Shown here: positions 26,919-35,722 of the stretch, piece by piece
How the letters are laid out: every line of letters starts with the position of its first letter
Position numbering within the stretch: the stretch's first letter is position 1
Assembly: GCA_016200545.1 (NCBI GenBank)
Contig: JACQEO010000031.1
Coordinates: forward strand, 1-40,925
DNA: 40,925 nucleotides
Direction: 5' to 3'
Source of the DNA: Deltaproteobacteria bacterium
GTDB lineage: Bacteria > Desulfobacterota > Binatia > UTPRO1
The notes under the pieces: generated by a model
Told to the model about the DNA's origin: nothing
What the model saw: the letters and a program-made list of their open reading frames with translations, nothing else
Database searches by the model: none
Translations under genes and position numbers: made by a program

Positions 26919-27893
26919 ATGCTCGAAAAGCTCGGCCTCTTCCCGGCGGCGGCCTCGACGCACGCGGGACGCGTCGACGCGCTCTACCTCTTCCTCATCG
27001 GCGTCAGCGCCTTCTTCGCGATCCTCATCGCGACCTTGATCGTCGTCTTCGCGTTCAAGTACCGCCGTCGCTCCGACGACGAGCAGCCGAAGCTGATCGA
27101 GGGCTCGCTCGCGCTCGAGCTCACGTGGAGTATCGTCCCGTTCGGCATCGCGATGCTGATCTTCCTCTGGGGCGCGCAGCTCTTCGTGTCGCTGAAGACG
27201 CCGCCGAAGAACGCGCTCGACGTCTTCGTCGTCGGTCGGCAATGGATGTGGAAGGTGCAGCACCTCGAGGGCCGGCGTGAGATCGACGAGCTGCACGTGC
27301 CGGTGGGGCGGCCCGTGAAGCTGACGCTCACCTCCGAGGACGTGATCCACAGCTTTTTCGTGCCGGCGTTTCGCATCAAGCAGGATGCGGTGCCCGGGCG
27401 CTACACCGAGGAGTGGTTCGAGGCGACCGCGGTCGGCAGCTACCATCTCTTCTGCTCGCAGTACTGCGGAACGGAGCACTCGCGTATGATCGGTCGGGTC
27501 GTCGTCATGGAGCCGGCGGACTACCAGGCCTGGCTCTCCGGCGACGGAAGGCCCGCTGCGGGCGCGAACGCGGCGCTGGCGACGAACGCGGCCGCGGTTT
27601 CCGTCGCGACGGCGGGCGAAGGGCTCTTCAAGGACCTCGGCTGCGCCACGTGCCACAAGAGCAAGCCGGGCGCGCTCGGACCCTCCTTGGCCGGCGTCTT
27701 CGGGAGCCAGGTGCAGTTGCAGAGCGGCGCGAGCGTCGCGGCCGACGAGAGCTATCTCCGCGAGTCGATTCTCAACCCGGACGCGAAGATCGTCGCCGGC
27801 TACCAGCCGGTGATGCCGACCTTCCAAGGACAGGTCAGCGAGGAGGACCTCTTGCAGCTCATCACCTACATCAAGACGTTGCGGAGCTCATGA
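26919..27893 (+). CDS. coxB: caa3-type cytochrome c oxidase subunit II with C-terminal cytochrome c
   Basis: A 324-residue subunit II: two membrane segments (22-45 and 70-90), a cupredoxin domain with the CuA ligands (His144, and '[12 protein letters not shown]' giving Cys179, Cys183, His187, Met190), then a fused class I cytochrome c with 'CATCH' (242-246) and a distal Met in 'GYQPVMPTF'. The fusion defines the caa3 class, which takes electrons from a c-type cytochrome. Ribosome site GGAGGAG precedes the ATG at 26919. The stop overlaps coxA. Confidence 0.95.
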   Translation: MLEKLGLFPAAASTHAGRVDALYLFLIGVSAFFAILIATLIVVFAFKYRRRSDDEQPKLIEGSLALELTWSIVPFGIAMLIFLWGAQLFVSLKTPPKNALDVFVVGRQWMWKVQHLEGRREIDELHVPVGRPVKLTLTSEDVIHSFFVPAFRIKQDAVPGRYTEEWFEATAVGSYHLFCSQYCGTEHSRMIGRVVVMEPADYQAWLSGDGRPAAGANAALATNAAAVSVATAGEGLFKDLGCATCHKSKPGALGPSLAGVFGSQVQLQSGASVAADESYLRESILNPDAKIVAGYQPVMPTFQGQVSEEDLLQLITYIKTLRSS

Positions 27894-29488
27894 GCGACAC
27901 CAACTATCTGAACGTCGACTACGGGATCCGCTCCTGGCTCCTGACGGTCGATCACAAGCGCATCGCGCTCCTCTATCTCGGGTCGATCACCGTGATGTTT
28001 TTCCTCGGCGGTGTCTTCGCGTTGATGATCCGACTCGAGCTCCTCACCCCCGCCGCCGACGTCGTGCAGGCGGACACCTACAACAAGCTCTTCACCATGC
28101 ACGGCATCATCATGGTGTTCTTCTTCCTGATCCCGTCGATTCCGGCGACGCTCGGCAACTTCTTGGTGCCGATGATGATCGGGGCGCGCGACCTCGCGTT
28201 CCCGAGGCTCAACCTCGCGAGCTGGTACATCTTCCTGGTGGGCGCGCTCTTCACGCTGTGGGCGGTGTTCACCGGCGGCGTCGACACCGGGTGGACGTTC
28301 TACACGCCGTACAGCACGGTCGGCGCCAACACCAAGGTGATCCCCGCCGCCGTCGGCATCTTCATCAACGGCTTCTCGTCGATCCTGACCGGCCTCAACT
28401 TCATCGTCACCATTCACCGCATGCGCGCGCCGGGCCTCACCTGGTTCCGCCTGCCGCTCTTCATCTGGGCGACGTACGCCACCAGCGTCATCTTCATCCT
28501 CGGCACGCCGGTGATCGCGATCACGCTCGCGCTCGTCGGCGTCGAGCGCGCATTTCACATCGGCATCTTCGACCCGGCGATCGGCGGCGACCCGATCCTC
28601 TTCCAACACCTCTTCTGGTTCTACTCGCACCCCGCCGTCTACATCATGATCCTGCCGAGCATGGGCGTGGTGAGCGAGCTCATCACCTGCTTCGCGCGCA
28701 AGTCGCCGTTCGGCTACTCGTTCATCGCCATCTCGAGCCTGGCGATCGCGTTCCTCGGCTTTTTGGTGTGGGGACACCACATGTTCGTCTCCGGGCAATC
28801 GGCGTACGCGAGCCTGATCTTCTCGTTCCTGAGCTTCGCGGTCGCGATCCCGTCGGCGGTCAAGGTCTTCAACTGGACGGCGACGCTCTACCGCGGCTCG
28901 ATCGCGTTCCAGGCGCCGATGCTCTACGCGCTCGGGTTCATCGGCCTCTTCACGATCGGCGGGCTCACCGGCCTCTTCCTCGCCTCGCTCGGTCTCGACG
29001 TCCACGTGCACGACACCTACTTCGTCGTCGCGCACTTCCACTACATCATGGTCGGCGGCGCGCTCATGGGGTACCTCGGCGGCATTCACTTCTGGTGGCC
29101 GAAGATCACCGGACGGATGTATCCCGAGACGTTGTCGAAGATCGCCGCGCTGGTCGTCTTCCTCGGCTTCAACCTCACCTTCTTCCCGCAGTTCATTCTC
29201 GGCTACCTCGGCATGCCGCGGCGCTATCACGTCTACCCCGACGAGTTTCAGGTGCTGAACGTGATGTCGACCGCCGGGGCGTCGGTCCTCGGCCTCGGCT
29301 ACCTGCTGCCGATGGGCTATCTCCTCTGGTCGCTGCGCTACGGTGCGCGCGCGCCCGCCAACCCGTGGCAGGCGACCGGCCTCGAGTGGCAGACCCCGTC
29401 GCCGCCGCCGACCGAGAACTTCGTGGTGACGCCGATCGTCACCGGACCGGCCTACTGCTACGCCGGCGAGGAGGCCGAAGTTGTCTGA
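27890..29488 (+). CDS. coxA: Cytochrome c oxidase subunit I, A2-type haem-copper oxidase
   Basis: A 532-residue catalytic subunit with about twelve membrane segments. Haem and CuB ligands are visible: His71 (low-spin haem), His247 and Tyr251 in 'YSHPAVY' (CuB His and the cross-linked Tyr), His296-His297 ('WGHHMF'), and His382/His384 in '[10 protein letters not shown]'. Lys325 matches the K-channel lysine. 'YSHPAVY' in place of 'GHPEVY' means the D-channel glutamate is replaced by the Tyr-Ser pair that defines A2-type oxidases. Reduces O2 to water and pumps protons. ATG overlaps the coxB stop. Confidence 0.96.
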   Translation: MSDTNYLNVDYGIRSWLLTVDHKRIALLYLGSITVMFFLGGVFALMIRLELLTPAADVVQADTYNKLFTMHGIIMVFFFLIPSIPATLGNFLVPMMIGARDLAFPRLNLASWYIFLVGALFTLWAVFTGGVDTGWTFYTPYSTVGANTKVIPAAVGIFINGFSSILTGLNFIVTIHRMRAPGLTWFRLPLFIWATYATSVIFILGTPVIAITLALVGVERAFHIGIFDPAIGGDPILFQHLFWFYSHPAVYIMILPSMGVVSELITCFARKSPFGYSFIAISSLAIAFLGFLVWGHHMFVSGQSAYASLIFSFLSFAVAIPSAVKVFNWTATLYRGSIAFQAPMLYALGFIGLFTIGGLTGLFLASLGLDVHVHDTYFVVAHFHYIMVGGALMGYLGGIHFWWPKITGRMYPETLSKIAALVVFLGFNLTFFPQFILGYLGMPRRYHVYPDEFQVLNVMSTAGASVLGLGYLLPMGYLLWSLRYGARAPANPWQATGLEWQTPSPPPTENFVVTPIVTGPAYCYAGEEAEVV

Positions 29489-30143
29489 TCACGTCGGCAC
29501 GCTGCCCGCGGCGACCGCCCATCAGTTCGACGATGCCGTGCAACAGCGCGACGCCTCCGGCCTCGGGATGTGGGTCTTCCTCGTCACCGAGATCCTCTTC
29601 TTCGGCGGACTCTTCACCATTTATACCGTCTATCGCTCGCTCTACCCGGAGGCCTTCGGGCACGCGAGTGGCACCCTCGACATCACCCTCGGCGCCGTCA
29701 ATACCGCCGTGCTGATCGGCAGCAGCCTCACCATGGCGCTCGCCGTCCACACCGCCCAGGTGAGCCGCAACCGCCGCCTCGTCGCGCTCTTTCTCTGCGC
29801 CACGATCGTCCTCGGCGGCGTCTTCCTCGGCATCAAGGGCGTCGAGTACGCGCAGAAGTTCCACGAGCATCACGTCCCCGGCCCGTCGTTCCACTACAGC
29901 GGCGCCGATGCGCAGCACGCCGAGCTCTTCTTCTGCCTGTACTTCCTGATGACCGGCCTGCACGCGCTCCACATGGTGATCGGCGTCGGCCTCCTCAGCG
30001 TCCTCGCCGTCATGGCGCTCCGCGGCCGCTTCGGGCCGTCGTACTACACGCCCGTCGAGCTCACCGGCCTCTACTGGCACTTCGTCGACATCGTGTGGAT
30101 CTTTCTCTTCCCGCTGCTCTACCTCGTCGAGCGCCACTCGTGA
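29481..30143 (+). CDS. coxC: Cytochrome c oxidase subunit III
   Basis: A 220-residue membrane protein with five hydrophobic segments. '[18 protein letters not shown]' near residue 28, '[12 protein letters not shown]' and '[19 protein letters not shown]' are typical of subunit III, including the Glu of segment III of the full form. It lacks the first two segments of long subunit III proteins, normal for bacterial caa3. TTG start 29481 overlaps coxA by 8 nt and has GAGGAGG at good distance. Confidence 0.93.
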   Translation: MSDHVGTLPAATAHQFDDAVQQRDASGLGMWVFLVTEILFFGGLFTIYTVYRSLYPEAFGHASGTLDITLGAVNTAVLIGSSLTMALAVHTAQVSRNRRLVALFLCATIVLGGVFLGIKGVEYAQKFHEHHVPGPSFHYSGADAQHAELFFCLYFLMTGLHALHMVIGVGLLSVLAVMALRGRFGPSYYTPVELTGLYWHFVDIVWIFLFPLLYLVERHS

Positions 30144-30157
30144 CCGGAGAGGATCGC

Positions 30158-30466
30158 ATGACCGAGCACGCCGCGCCGCACGCGCACGTCGTGCCACTGG
30201 CGGTCTACTTCGGCGTCTTCATCGCGCTGTTGGTATTCACGGGCGCCACCACCGCGATCGCGTTCGTCGATCTCGGGCGGTTCAACGTCGCGGTGGCGCT
30301 GACGATCGCGGTCGTCAAGGCGTCGCTCGTGCTGCTGTACTTCATGCACCTGCGCTACACCTCGCGGCTGACGCTCGTGTTCGTCGGCATCGCGTTCTTC
30401 TGGCTCGGCACGATGATCGGGCTCACGATGAGCGACATCGTGAGCCGCGGCTGGTTCGGCGCCTGA
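30158..30466 (+). CDS. Cytochrome c oxidase subunit IV (CtaF/COX4-like)
   Basis: A 102-residue protein with three hydrophobic segments and the prokaryotic subunit IV pattern 'VALTIAVVKASLVLLYFMHLRY'. Small accessory subunit of caa3 oxidases. ATG 30158 follows GGAGAGGA; 14 nt after coxC. Last gene of the respiratory operon; no clear hairpin terminator follows. Confidence 0.88.
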   Translation: MTEHAAPHAHVVPLAVYFGVFIALLVFTGATTAIAFVDLGRFNVAVALTIAVVKASLVLLYFMHLRYTSRLTLVFVGIAFFWLGTMIGLTMSDIVSRGWFGA

Positions 30467-30581
30467 TCCGAAATTAGGCAGTAACCGAGTAGCCGTCGCG
30501 CTTGTTGACCGAAACATAGGGTTCTTTGACGTTGCCACATGGTCCGGGGCCTGTAACCATTCGCTGAGGGGGATTCGAACC

Positions 30582-31004
30582 ATGCCCGATGCGCGTCAGG
30601 GCGGCTGCCAGTGCGGCGTCGTTCGTTACGAGGTCCAAGGTGAGCCCCTCGCCGTTGGAATCTGCCATTGCACGGAGTGCCAACGTCAATCCGGCAGCGC
30701 GTTCGCTATGAGTATGATCGTTCCCAAAGACGCGTTTCGGATCCTCCAAGGCCACCTCAAGACCTTTACGCGCACCTCGGACAGCGGCCGCCCCGTAATC
30801 TGCGCGTTCTGCGCCGATTGCGGGACTCGCATTCATCATGAGCCTCGGTACCTTCAGGGCGTTCTCAACATCAAGCCCGGCACGCTCGACGACACTTCAT
30901 TCCTCGCACCTACGATCGAGGTGTGGTCGGCACGAAAGCATTCGTGGGTAGGGCTTCCTTCAAGCCTTCGCTCCTTCGAGCGGCAACCACCTTCCAGCGC
31001 GTGA
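30582..31004 (+). CDS. GFA/CENP-V family zinc protein
   Basis: A 140-residue protein of the glutathione-dependent formaldehyde-activating (GFA) family. Zinc ligands are visible in the usual order: 'GGCQCG', 'CHCTECQRQSG' and 'CADCGTRIHHE', with the conserved 'SGSAFAMS' after the second cluster. Most members have no proven reaction; a role with glutathione adducts is suggested by the GST gene downstream but is inference. GAGGGGG precedes the ATG. GC content is lower than in the respiratory operon. Confidence 0.88.
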   Translation: MPDARQGGCQCGVVRYEVQGEPLAVGICHCTECQRQSGSAFAMSMIVPKDAFRILQGHLKTFTRTSDSGRPVICAFCADCGTRIHHEPRYLQGVLNIKPGTLDDTSFLAPTIEVWSARKHSWVGLPSSLRSFERQPPSSA

Positions 31005-31077
31005 ACCGCGCAGCGGTGGTTGTGTCGTGCCGTTTCGATCAGTGCTATGCGACCCGTGGACTATTGGAGGGCGTCTG

Positions 31078-31698
31078 ATGCTCAAGTTCTACTACGCACC
31101 CCACACGTGCGCGCTCGCATCACACATCGCCCTGGAGCAGGCTGGGGCCGACTACGAAACCGTCCGGGTGGATTTCGCCACCAACGGTCAGCGCACGCCC
31201 GAGTACTTGGCGATCAATCCCAAGGGCCGGGTTCCGGCTCTGGTCACCGACCGAGGTGTCTTGACCGAGACTCCAGCCATCCTGATGTTCATTTGCCAGC
31301 GCTACCCGAACGCCCGATTGGCGCCCCTCGACGATGTGTTCGCACTGGCGCAAGTGCAGTCGTTCAACAGCTATTTGTGCTCCACGGTTCATGTAGCGCA
31401 TGCGCATCGAATGCGAGGGTATCGGTGGGCCGACGACCCCGCCGCGATCGCAGAAATGCAGCGCAAGGCGCCAGCGGCGGTCGGCGAGTGTTTCGCGTTG
31501 ATCGAGCGCGAGATGATCAAGGGGCCGTGGGTGATGGGCAATACCTACGGCATTTGTGACATGTATCTCTTCACGCTTTCGCAATGGCTGGAGGCGGACG
31601 GGGTCGATCTCAAGAAGCTCCCGAAGGTGGGGGATCACCGACTTCGAATGTCGGAGCATCCCGTCGTCAGAAAAGTTGTGATGGAGGAACTGACATAA
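31078..31698 (+). CDS. Glutathione S-transferase
   Basis: A 206-residue GST: N-terminal thioredoxin-like half ('FYYAPHTCALASHIALEQAG', cis-Pro in 'GRVPALV', 'LTETPAILMFI' for glutathione) and a C-terminal helical half with the N-capping box 'GNTYGICDMYLF'. 'HTCALASHIAL' is a signature of beta-class bacterial enzymes. GGAGG lies 8 nt before the ATG. It is intact, unlike the GST at 7609-8351, and is not a close copy of it. Confidence 0.92.
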   Translation: MLKFYYAPHTCALASHIALEQAGADYETVRVDFATNGQRTPEYLAINPKGRVPALVTDRGVLTETPAILMFICQRYPNARLAPLDDVFALAQVQSFNSYLCSTVHVAHAHRMRGYRWADDPAAIAEMQRKAPAAVGECFALIEREMIKGPWVMGNTYGICDMYLFTLSQWLEADGVDLKKLPKVGDHRLRMSEHPVVRKVVMEELT

Positions 31699-31717
31699 TC
31701 GTGCTCAGCCAGATCAG

Positions 31718-31981
31718 ATGACCCAATCTAACCGTTGGCTCGCGGGCGAACAGGGACCGTGCTGGGTGTGCGGAGTCGTCGACGGCACTGCCAAAGCCTC
31801 CGTCGTCTCCGCAACTGCGGATGTTCTCGTGTTGATCAGCCCCATGCCGCTCAACCTCCTTCACGTGATTCCGCGCTTCGTCGGTGACGACGTTCGGTTC
31901 AATGCGCCGCCGCAGCTCATCACCCGGGGTGAGCAGGCGGCCCTTGCGGAGCGTCTCCGTCCGGTATTTAGCTCCGCCTGA
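31718..31981 (+). CDS. HIT-like remnant, 87 residues
   Basis: A short protein whose N-terminus has a 'CWVCG' pair and whose C-terminus 'LLHVIPRFVGDDVRFNAPPQL' is like the end of a histidine-triad (HIT) protein. The nucleotide-binding core between them and the first His of the HxHxH triad are missing, so an internal deletion of a HIT gene is likely and the product is probably inactive. It could also be an unrelated small protein. Somewhat lower GC, 19 nt after the GST gene. Confidence 0.4.
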   Translation: MTQSNRWLAGEQGPCWVCGVVDGTAKASVVSATADVLVLISPMPLNLLHVIPRFVGDDVRFNAPPQLITRGEQAALAERLRPVFSSA

Positions 31982-31992
31982 TTCTCATTCTC

Positions 31993-32925
31993 ATGACCGT
32001 CCTCGCCCCTTCACGATCGGAGCCATGGCCGAGCCTGCCCCTCGAGGCTTGGAGCGGGACGTACGCGACACTGCACCTGTGGACCCAGGTCGTCGGCAAG
32101 GTTCGCCTTGCGCAGAGTCCTTGGGTGAATCACTCCTGGCACGTCACGCTGTACGTGACGGCACGGGGGCTCACCACGTCTCCCATTCCCTATGGCAAGC
32201 GAACCTTCCAAATCGATTTCGACTTCGTCGACCATCGGCTCATGGTGCAGTCGAGCGACGGCGGCGCCGCTGGTTTTGCGCTCGAACCGCAGTCAGTCGC
32301 GGCGTTCTACGCGCGCCTCATGGCGGAGATGGGCAAGCTCGACTTTCAGGTAAGCATTCATCGGACACCGAACGAGGTCGCCGATCCCGTCCGCTTCGAC
32401 CAGGACGAAACGCACCGTGTGTATGATCGGGAGTACGCCAACCGGTTCTGGCGAGTGCTCGTGCAGGCCGACCGCGTGTTCAAACAATTTCGTACGCGAT
32501 TCATTGGCAAGTGCAGTCCGGTGCACTTTTTCTGGGGCGCTCCCGATCTGGCGGTCACCCGCTTCTCTGGACGGAGAGCTCCCGAGCATCCGGGCGGGAT
32601 TCCGCACCTCCCGGACTGGGTCACCCGAGAGGCCTACTCGCACGAAGTAAGTAGCTGCGGGTTCTGGCCGGGTGGGGGCCCCATTCCCCATGCCGCGTTC
32701 TATTCCTATGCCTATCCGGAACCGACAGGATTCTCCGCGCAGCCAGTCGAGCCTGGCGAGGCATTCTACAGTACCGATCTTCGGGAATTCATTTTGCCGT
32801 ACGACGTGGTCTGGCAGTCGCAGTCACCGGACGAGACACTCCTCCAGTTTCTGCAGACGACGTATGAAGCCGCCGCGAATTTGGCGAAGTGGGATCGCCC
32901 TTCACTCGAACGCGCTGAGCGCTGA
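31993..32925 (+). CDS. DUF5996 family protein
   Basis: A 310-residue soluble protein of the uncharacterised DUF5996 family. Family marks: 'PLEAWSGTYATLHLWTQVVGK', 'NHSWHVTLYVTARGL', 'FDFVDHRL', 'FFWGAPDLAVTRFSGR', 'HEVSSCGFWPGGG' and 'ATFYSYAYPEP'-like residues at 'AFYSYAYPEP'. No catalytic role is established. It closes the small lower-GC block after the oxidase genes. ATG 31993; no strong ribosome-binding site. Confidence 0.85.
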   Translation: MTVLAPSRSEPWPSLPLEAWSGTYATLHLWTQVVGKVRLAQSPWVNHSWHVTLYVTARGLTTSPIPYGKRTFQIDFDFVDHRLMVQSSDGGAAGFALEPQSVAAFYARLMAEMGKLDFQVSIHRTPNEVADPVRFDQDETHRVYDREYANRFWRVLVQADRVFKQFRTRFIGKCSPVHFFWGAPDLAVTRFSGRRAPEHPGGIPHLPDWVTREAYSHEVSSCGFWPGGGPIPHAAFYSYAYPEPTGFSAQPVEPGEAFYSTDLREFILPYDVVWQSQSPDETLLQFLQTTYEAAANLAKWDRPSLERAER

Positions 32926-32951
32926 TCCGAAGAAGAGAACCGTCCGTCATA

Positions 32952-32979
32952 TTCTCGACGTGTCCTCTTCTCGACGTGT
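32952..32979. repeat. Two 12-bp direct repeats
   Basis: TTCTCGACGTGT occurs at 32952-32963 and 32968-32979, a 16-nt period, in the 230-bp leader of the receptor operon. Possibly paired protein-binding sites; no function known. Confidence 0.5.
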
Positions 32980-33110
32980 TCTCCCGTCAGTTGGTGAGTT
33001 CGCTGATCGTCAATAAGTGAGCTGTCGCGGTTTGCATCTCAACTCGCGAAACAGATGACGGAACAGTCATCAGATCTCTAACGTAAGTCTCCCTTCGTGC
33101 CGATAGTTCT

Positions 33111-33135
33111 CTTGGCAAGGTCCGCCTTGGCAAGG
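33111..33135. repeat. Two tandem CTTGGCAAGG half-palindromes before the receptor gene
   Basis: CTTGGCAAGG at 33111-33120 and 33126-33135 with a 15-nt period, ending 23 nt before the ATG at 33159. Each contains CTTG-G-CAAG. Placement next to the start suggests an operator or a leader structure, but this is unproven. Confidence 0.45.
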
Positions 33136-33158
33136 TTCGGCCGGCTCGAGGAGGCTTG

Positions 33159-35162
33159 ATGCGCGAGATCCGCGTGCGCCACACGGTGGCGATAGTGGTT
33201 GCTCTTCTGGCGGTGGTGCGCTCGTCTCCAGGGGTCGCTGAAGAAACCGGCAGCCGCCCGCTCAAGGCACTCAGCGTCGACGAGCTGATGCAGGTCGAGG
33301 TGACGTCCGTCGGCAAGAAGGCGCAGCATCTCGCCGAGGCCGCCGCAGCCGTCTACGTCATCACGCAGGAGGACATCCGGCGCTCCGGCGCGACGACGCT
33401 CGTCGAGGCGCTGCGGCTCGTGCCGGGCGTCCACGTGGGTCGCATGAGCGCCGATGATTGGGCGGTCGGCATCCGCGGGTTCTCGAGCCGGCTCTCGCGC
33501 TCGATGCTCGTGCTCATCGACGGACGGAGCGTGTACACGCCGCTGTTCGCCGGCGTGTATTGGCAGGTCCAGGACACGTTGCTCGAGGACGTCGATCGTA
33601 TCGAGGTCATCCGCGGGCCGGGCGGCACGCTGTGGGGCGCCAACGCGGTGACCGGCGTCGTCAACATCATCACCAAGAGCGCGGCCGACACCCACGGCCA
33701 GCTCGTCGTCGGCGGCGGCGGCTCCGAGGAGCGCGCCTTTGGTGGAGCGCGACAAGGGGGCGTCGTCGGCGACGACTTGCACTACCGCGTGTACGGCAAG
33801 GCCTTCGACCGCGACGGCGCCTTCAGCCGCAACACGCGTGACTTCGACGGCTGGCACATGGGTCAGGGCGGCTTCCGCACCGATTGGACGCCGCCGTCGG
33901 GGCCCGACCACGTCACGCTCCAGGGCGACTACTACGATGGTGCCGCCGGCGAGCGCGCGGTACGCACCACCATCGATCCCCCGTCGATCGGGGTCAGCAT
34001 TCGCGACGTCGATCTCTCGGGCGGGAACGTCCTCGGGCGCTGGGAGCACGCCTTCGCCGGCGGCTCCGGCGCGGCCCTCCAGCTCTACTACGACCGCACG
34101 AACCGGCGGGACGTGAACTTCCTCGAAGATCGCGACACCTTCGACCTCGACTTCCAGCACCGCGTCCCGCTCGGGGTCCACGAGTTCATCTGGGGTCTCG
34201 GGTACCGCGTCAGCTCCGGTCGCGCCGAGACCATCCCCTCGTTGGTGCTGGCGCCGAGCCGGCGCACCAACCATCTGGTGAGCGGCTTCCTCCAGGACGA
34301 GGTCGTTCTACTCGACGATCGGCTGCATCTCATCGCCGGCAGCAAGCTCGAATGGAACGACTACAGCGGCGTCGAGGTACAGCCCAACGTCCGCGCGCTG
34401 GTGATTCCGGCGCCAGGGCACGTCGTGTGGGCGGCGATCTCGCGTGCGGTCCGTACGCCGTCGCGGGTCGAGCAGGACCTCGAGGCCGATACCCTCACCG
34501 ATCCCTCGACGCGAACGTTCGCGCGCCTCATCGGCGACGGCCGCTTCAAGTCGGAGAAGGTCCTGGCGTACGAGCTCGGCTACCGCGTCCAGCCGCAGCG
34601 TGATCTCTCGTTCGACATCGCCACATTCTACAATGCCTACCAAGATCTACTCAGCGCCGAGCTCGGGACGCCGTTCGCGGAACCGGCTCCGTCCGGTACG
34701 CGGACGATCATTCCCGTCACGCTTCGCAACCGTCTGCGTGGTGACGTCTACGGCATCGAGCTCGCCGTGGAAGCGACGCCGACGGAATGGTGCCGCCTCT
34801 CGGCGTCGTACGCGTACCTCGAAGTCGAACTCTCACCGGATCCCGGAAGCCGCGACGTGATCGCGCATAGTGAGGAGGGGGCGAGCCCTCACAATCAGGT
34901 CGTGCTCCGCTCGCTGCTCGACCTGCCGTACCATCTCGAGCTCGACACCACCCTGCGCTACGTCGACAACGTGCCCGCCCAGAGCGTCGGCGATTACGTG
35001 AACGCCGATCTGCGCCTCGGCTGGCACGCCACGCCCAACCTCGAGATCTCCCTGGTCGGGCAGAATCTATTGGAAGGCCACCACGCCGAGTTCGGTAGCC
35101 AAGGGGGCGTCCCCCTGGAGATCCAGCGCGGCGTGTACGGGAAAGCGGTCTGGCGATGGTGA
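33159..35162 (+). CDS. TonB-dependent outer-membrane receptor
   Basis: A 667-residue outer-membrane protein. Signal peptide about 1-27 ('AIVVALLAVV'...'GVAEE'), plug domain about 50-175 ('VYVITQEDIRRSGATTLVEALRLVPGV', 'MLVLIDGRSVYTPLF', 'DRIEVIRGPGGTLWGANAVTGVVNIITK') and a C-terminal beta-barrel ending 'YGKAVWRW'. It imports a ligand with energy from TonB-ExbB-ExbD; the substrate is not evident (the plug resembles those of cobalamin/colicin and sensory receptors). ATG 33159 follows GAGGAGG. Its stop overlaps the yfiR-like ATG by 7 nt, so uptake or sensing is tied to the signalling genes that follow. Confidence 0.93.
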   Translation: MREIRVRHTVAIVVALLAVVRSSPGVAEETGSRPLKALSVDELMQVEVTSVGKKAQHLAEAAAAVYVITQEDIRRSGATTLVEALRLVPGVHVGRMSADDWAVGIRGFSSRLSRSMLVLIDGRSVYTPLFAGVYWQVQDTLLEDVDRIEVIRGPGGTLWGANAVTGVVNIITKSAADTHGQLVVGGGGSEERAFGGARQGGVVGDDLHYRVYGKAFDRDGAFSRNTRDFDGWHMGQGGFRTDWTPPSGPDHVTLQGDYYDGAAGERAVRTTIDPPSIGVSIRDVDLSGGNVLGRWEHAFAGGSGAALQLYYDRTNRRDVNFLEDRDTFDLDFQHRVPLGVHEFIWGLGYRVSSGRAETIPSLVLAPSRRTNHLVSGFLQDEVVLLDDRLHLIAGSKLEWNDYSGVEVQPNVRALVIPAPGHVVWAAISRAVRTPSRVEQDLEADTLTDPSTRTFARLIGDGRFKSEKVLAYELGYRVQPQRDLSFDIATFYNAYQDLLSAELGTPFAEPAPSGTRTIIPVTLRNRLRGDVYGIELAVEATPTEWCRLSASYAYLEVELSPDPGSRDVIAHSEEGASPHNQVVLRSLLDLPYHLELDTTLRYVDNVPAQSVGDYVNADLRLGWHATPNLEISLVGQNLLEGHHAEFGSQGGVPLEIQRGVYGKAVWRW

Positions 35163-35722
35163 CGTCATCGCGACGGCTCGTCGCCGGGCTTCTGGCGGCG
35201 CTCGTCTGGTCGGCGGCACTCCGTACCGTGCCGACGGCTGCGGGGACGCGCACGCCGACGGAGTACGACGTCAAGGCGGTTTACCTCCTCAACTTCGCGC
35301 GCTTCGTCGAGTGGCCGGACGCGGGGTTCGCGACTGCCACGGCGCCGTTCGCGATCTGCGTGCTCGGCAGCGACCCGTTCGGCTCGACGCTCGACGAGAC
35401 CCTGGCTGGCGAGACGATCGCGGGTCGCAACTTGGTCACGCGACGTATCGCGCATCCGACGGATGCCACGACGTGCCAGATCGTGTTCACGGGCGCGTCC
35501 GAGACGACGCGCCTTCCCGCGATCGTCGACGCACTGGCGGGCCGCCCGGTGCTGACGGTGGGCGATGAAACGGCCTTCACACAGCGCGGCGGCATGATCA
35601 GCTTCCGCCTGGAGCAAAGCACGGTTCGCATCGACGTAAATCCCGAGGCGATACGCCGCTCAGGTCTCAGCATGAGCTCGCAGCTGCTGCGCCTCGCCCG
35701 GATCGTCTCGGCCCAGCCATGA
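35156..35722 (+). CDS. YfiR-family periplasmic protein (DUF4154)
   Basis: A 188-residue exported protein with signal peptide about 1-30. 'EYDVKAVYLLNFARFVEWPD', 'CVLGSDPFG', 'CQIVFTG' and 'GGMISFRLEQSTVRIDVNPEA' are the YfiR/DUF4154 core. It has just two cysteines, Cys68 and Cys107. In Pseudomonas, YfiR binds and represses the CHASE8-containing cyclase YfiN. Here the next gene also has a CHASE8-like periplasmic domain, so the same type of partnership is likely. Overlaps the receptor stop and, by 4 nt, the kinase start. Confidence 0.9.
   Translation: MVTSSRRLVAGLLAALVWSAALRTVPTAAGTRTPTEYDVKAVYLLNFARFVEWPDAGFATATAPFAICVLGSDPFGSTLDETLAGETIAGRNLVTRRIAHPTDATTCQIVFTGASETTRLPAIVDALAGRPVLTVGDETAFTQRGGMISFRLEQSTVRIDVNPEAIRRSGLSMSSQLLRLARIVSAQP

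Noticed and set aside
30563..30582. GGGGGATTCGAACC resembling the T-arm of a tRNA on the minus strand
   Set aside because: The arm does not pair (CATGG against CCCCC) and no acceptor, anticodon or D-arm can be built around it; it is the leader and ribosome site of the GFA gene.
32926..33158. Receptor leader considered as a cobalamin riboswitch
   Set aside because: I could not find the conserved B12-box or the matching stems; only short repeats are seen.
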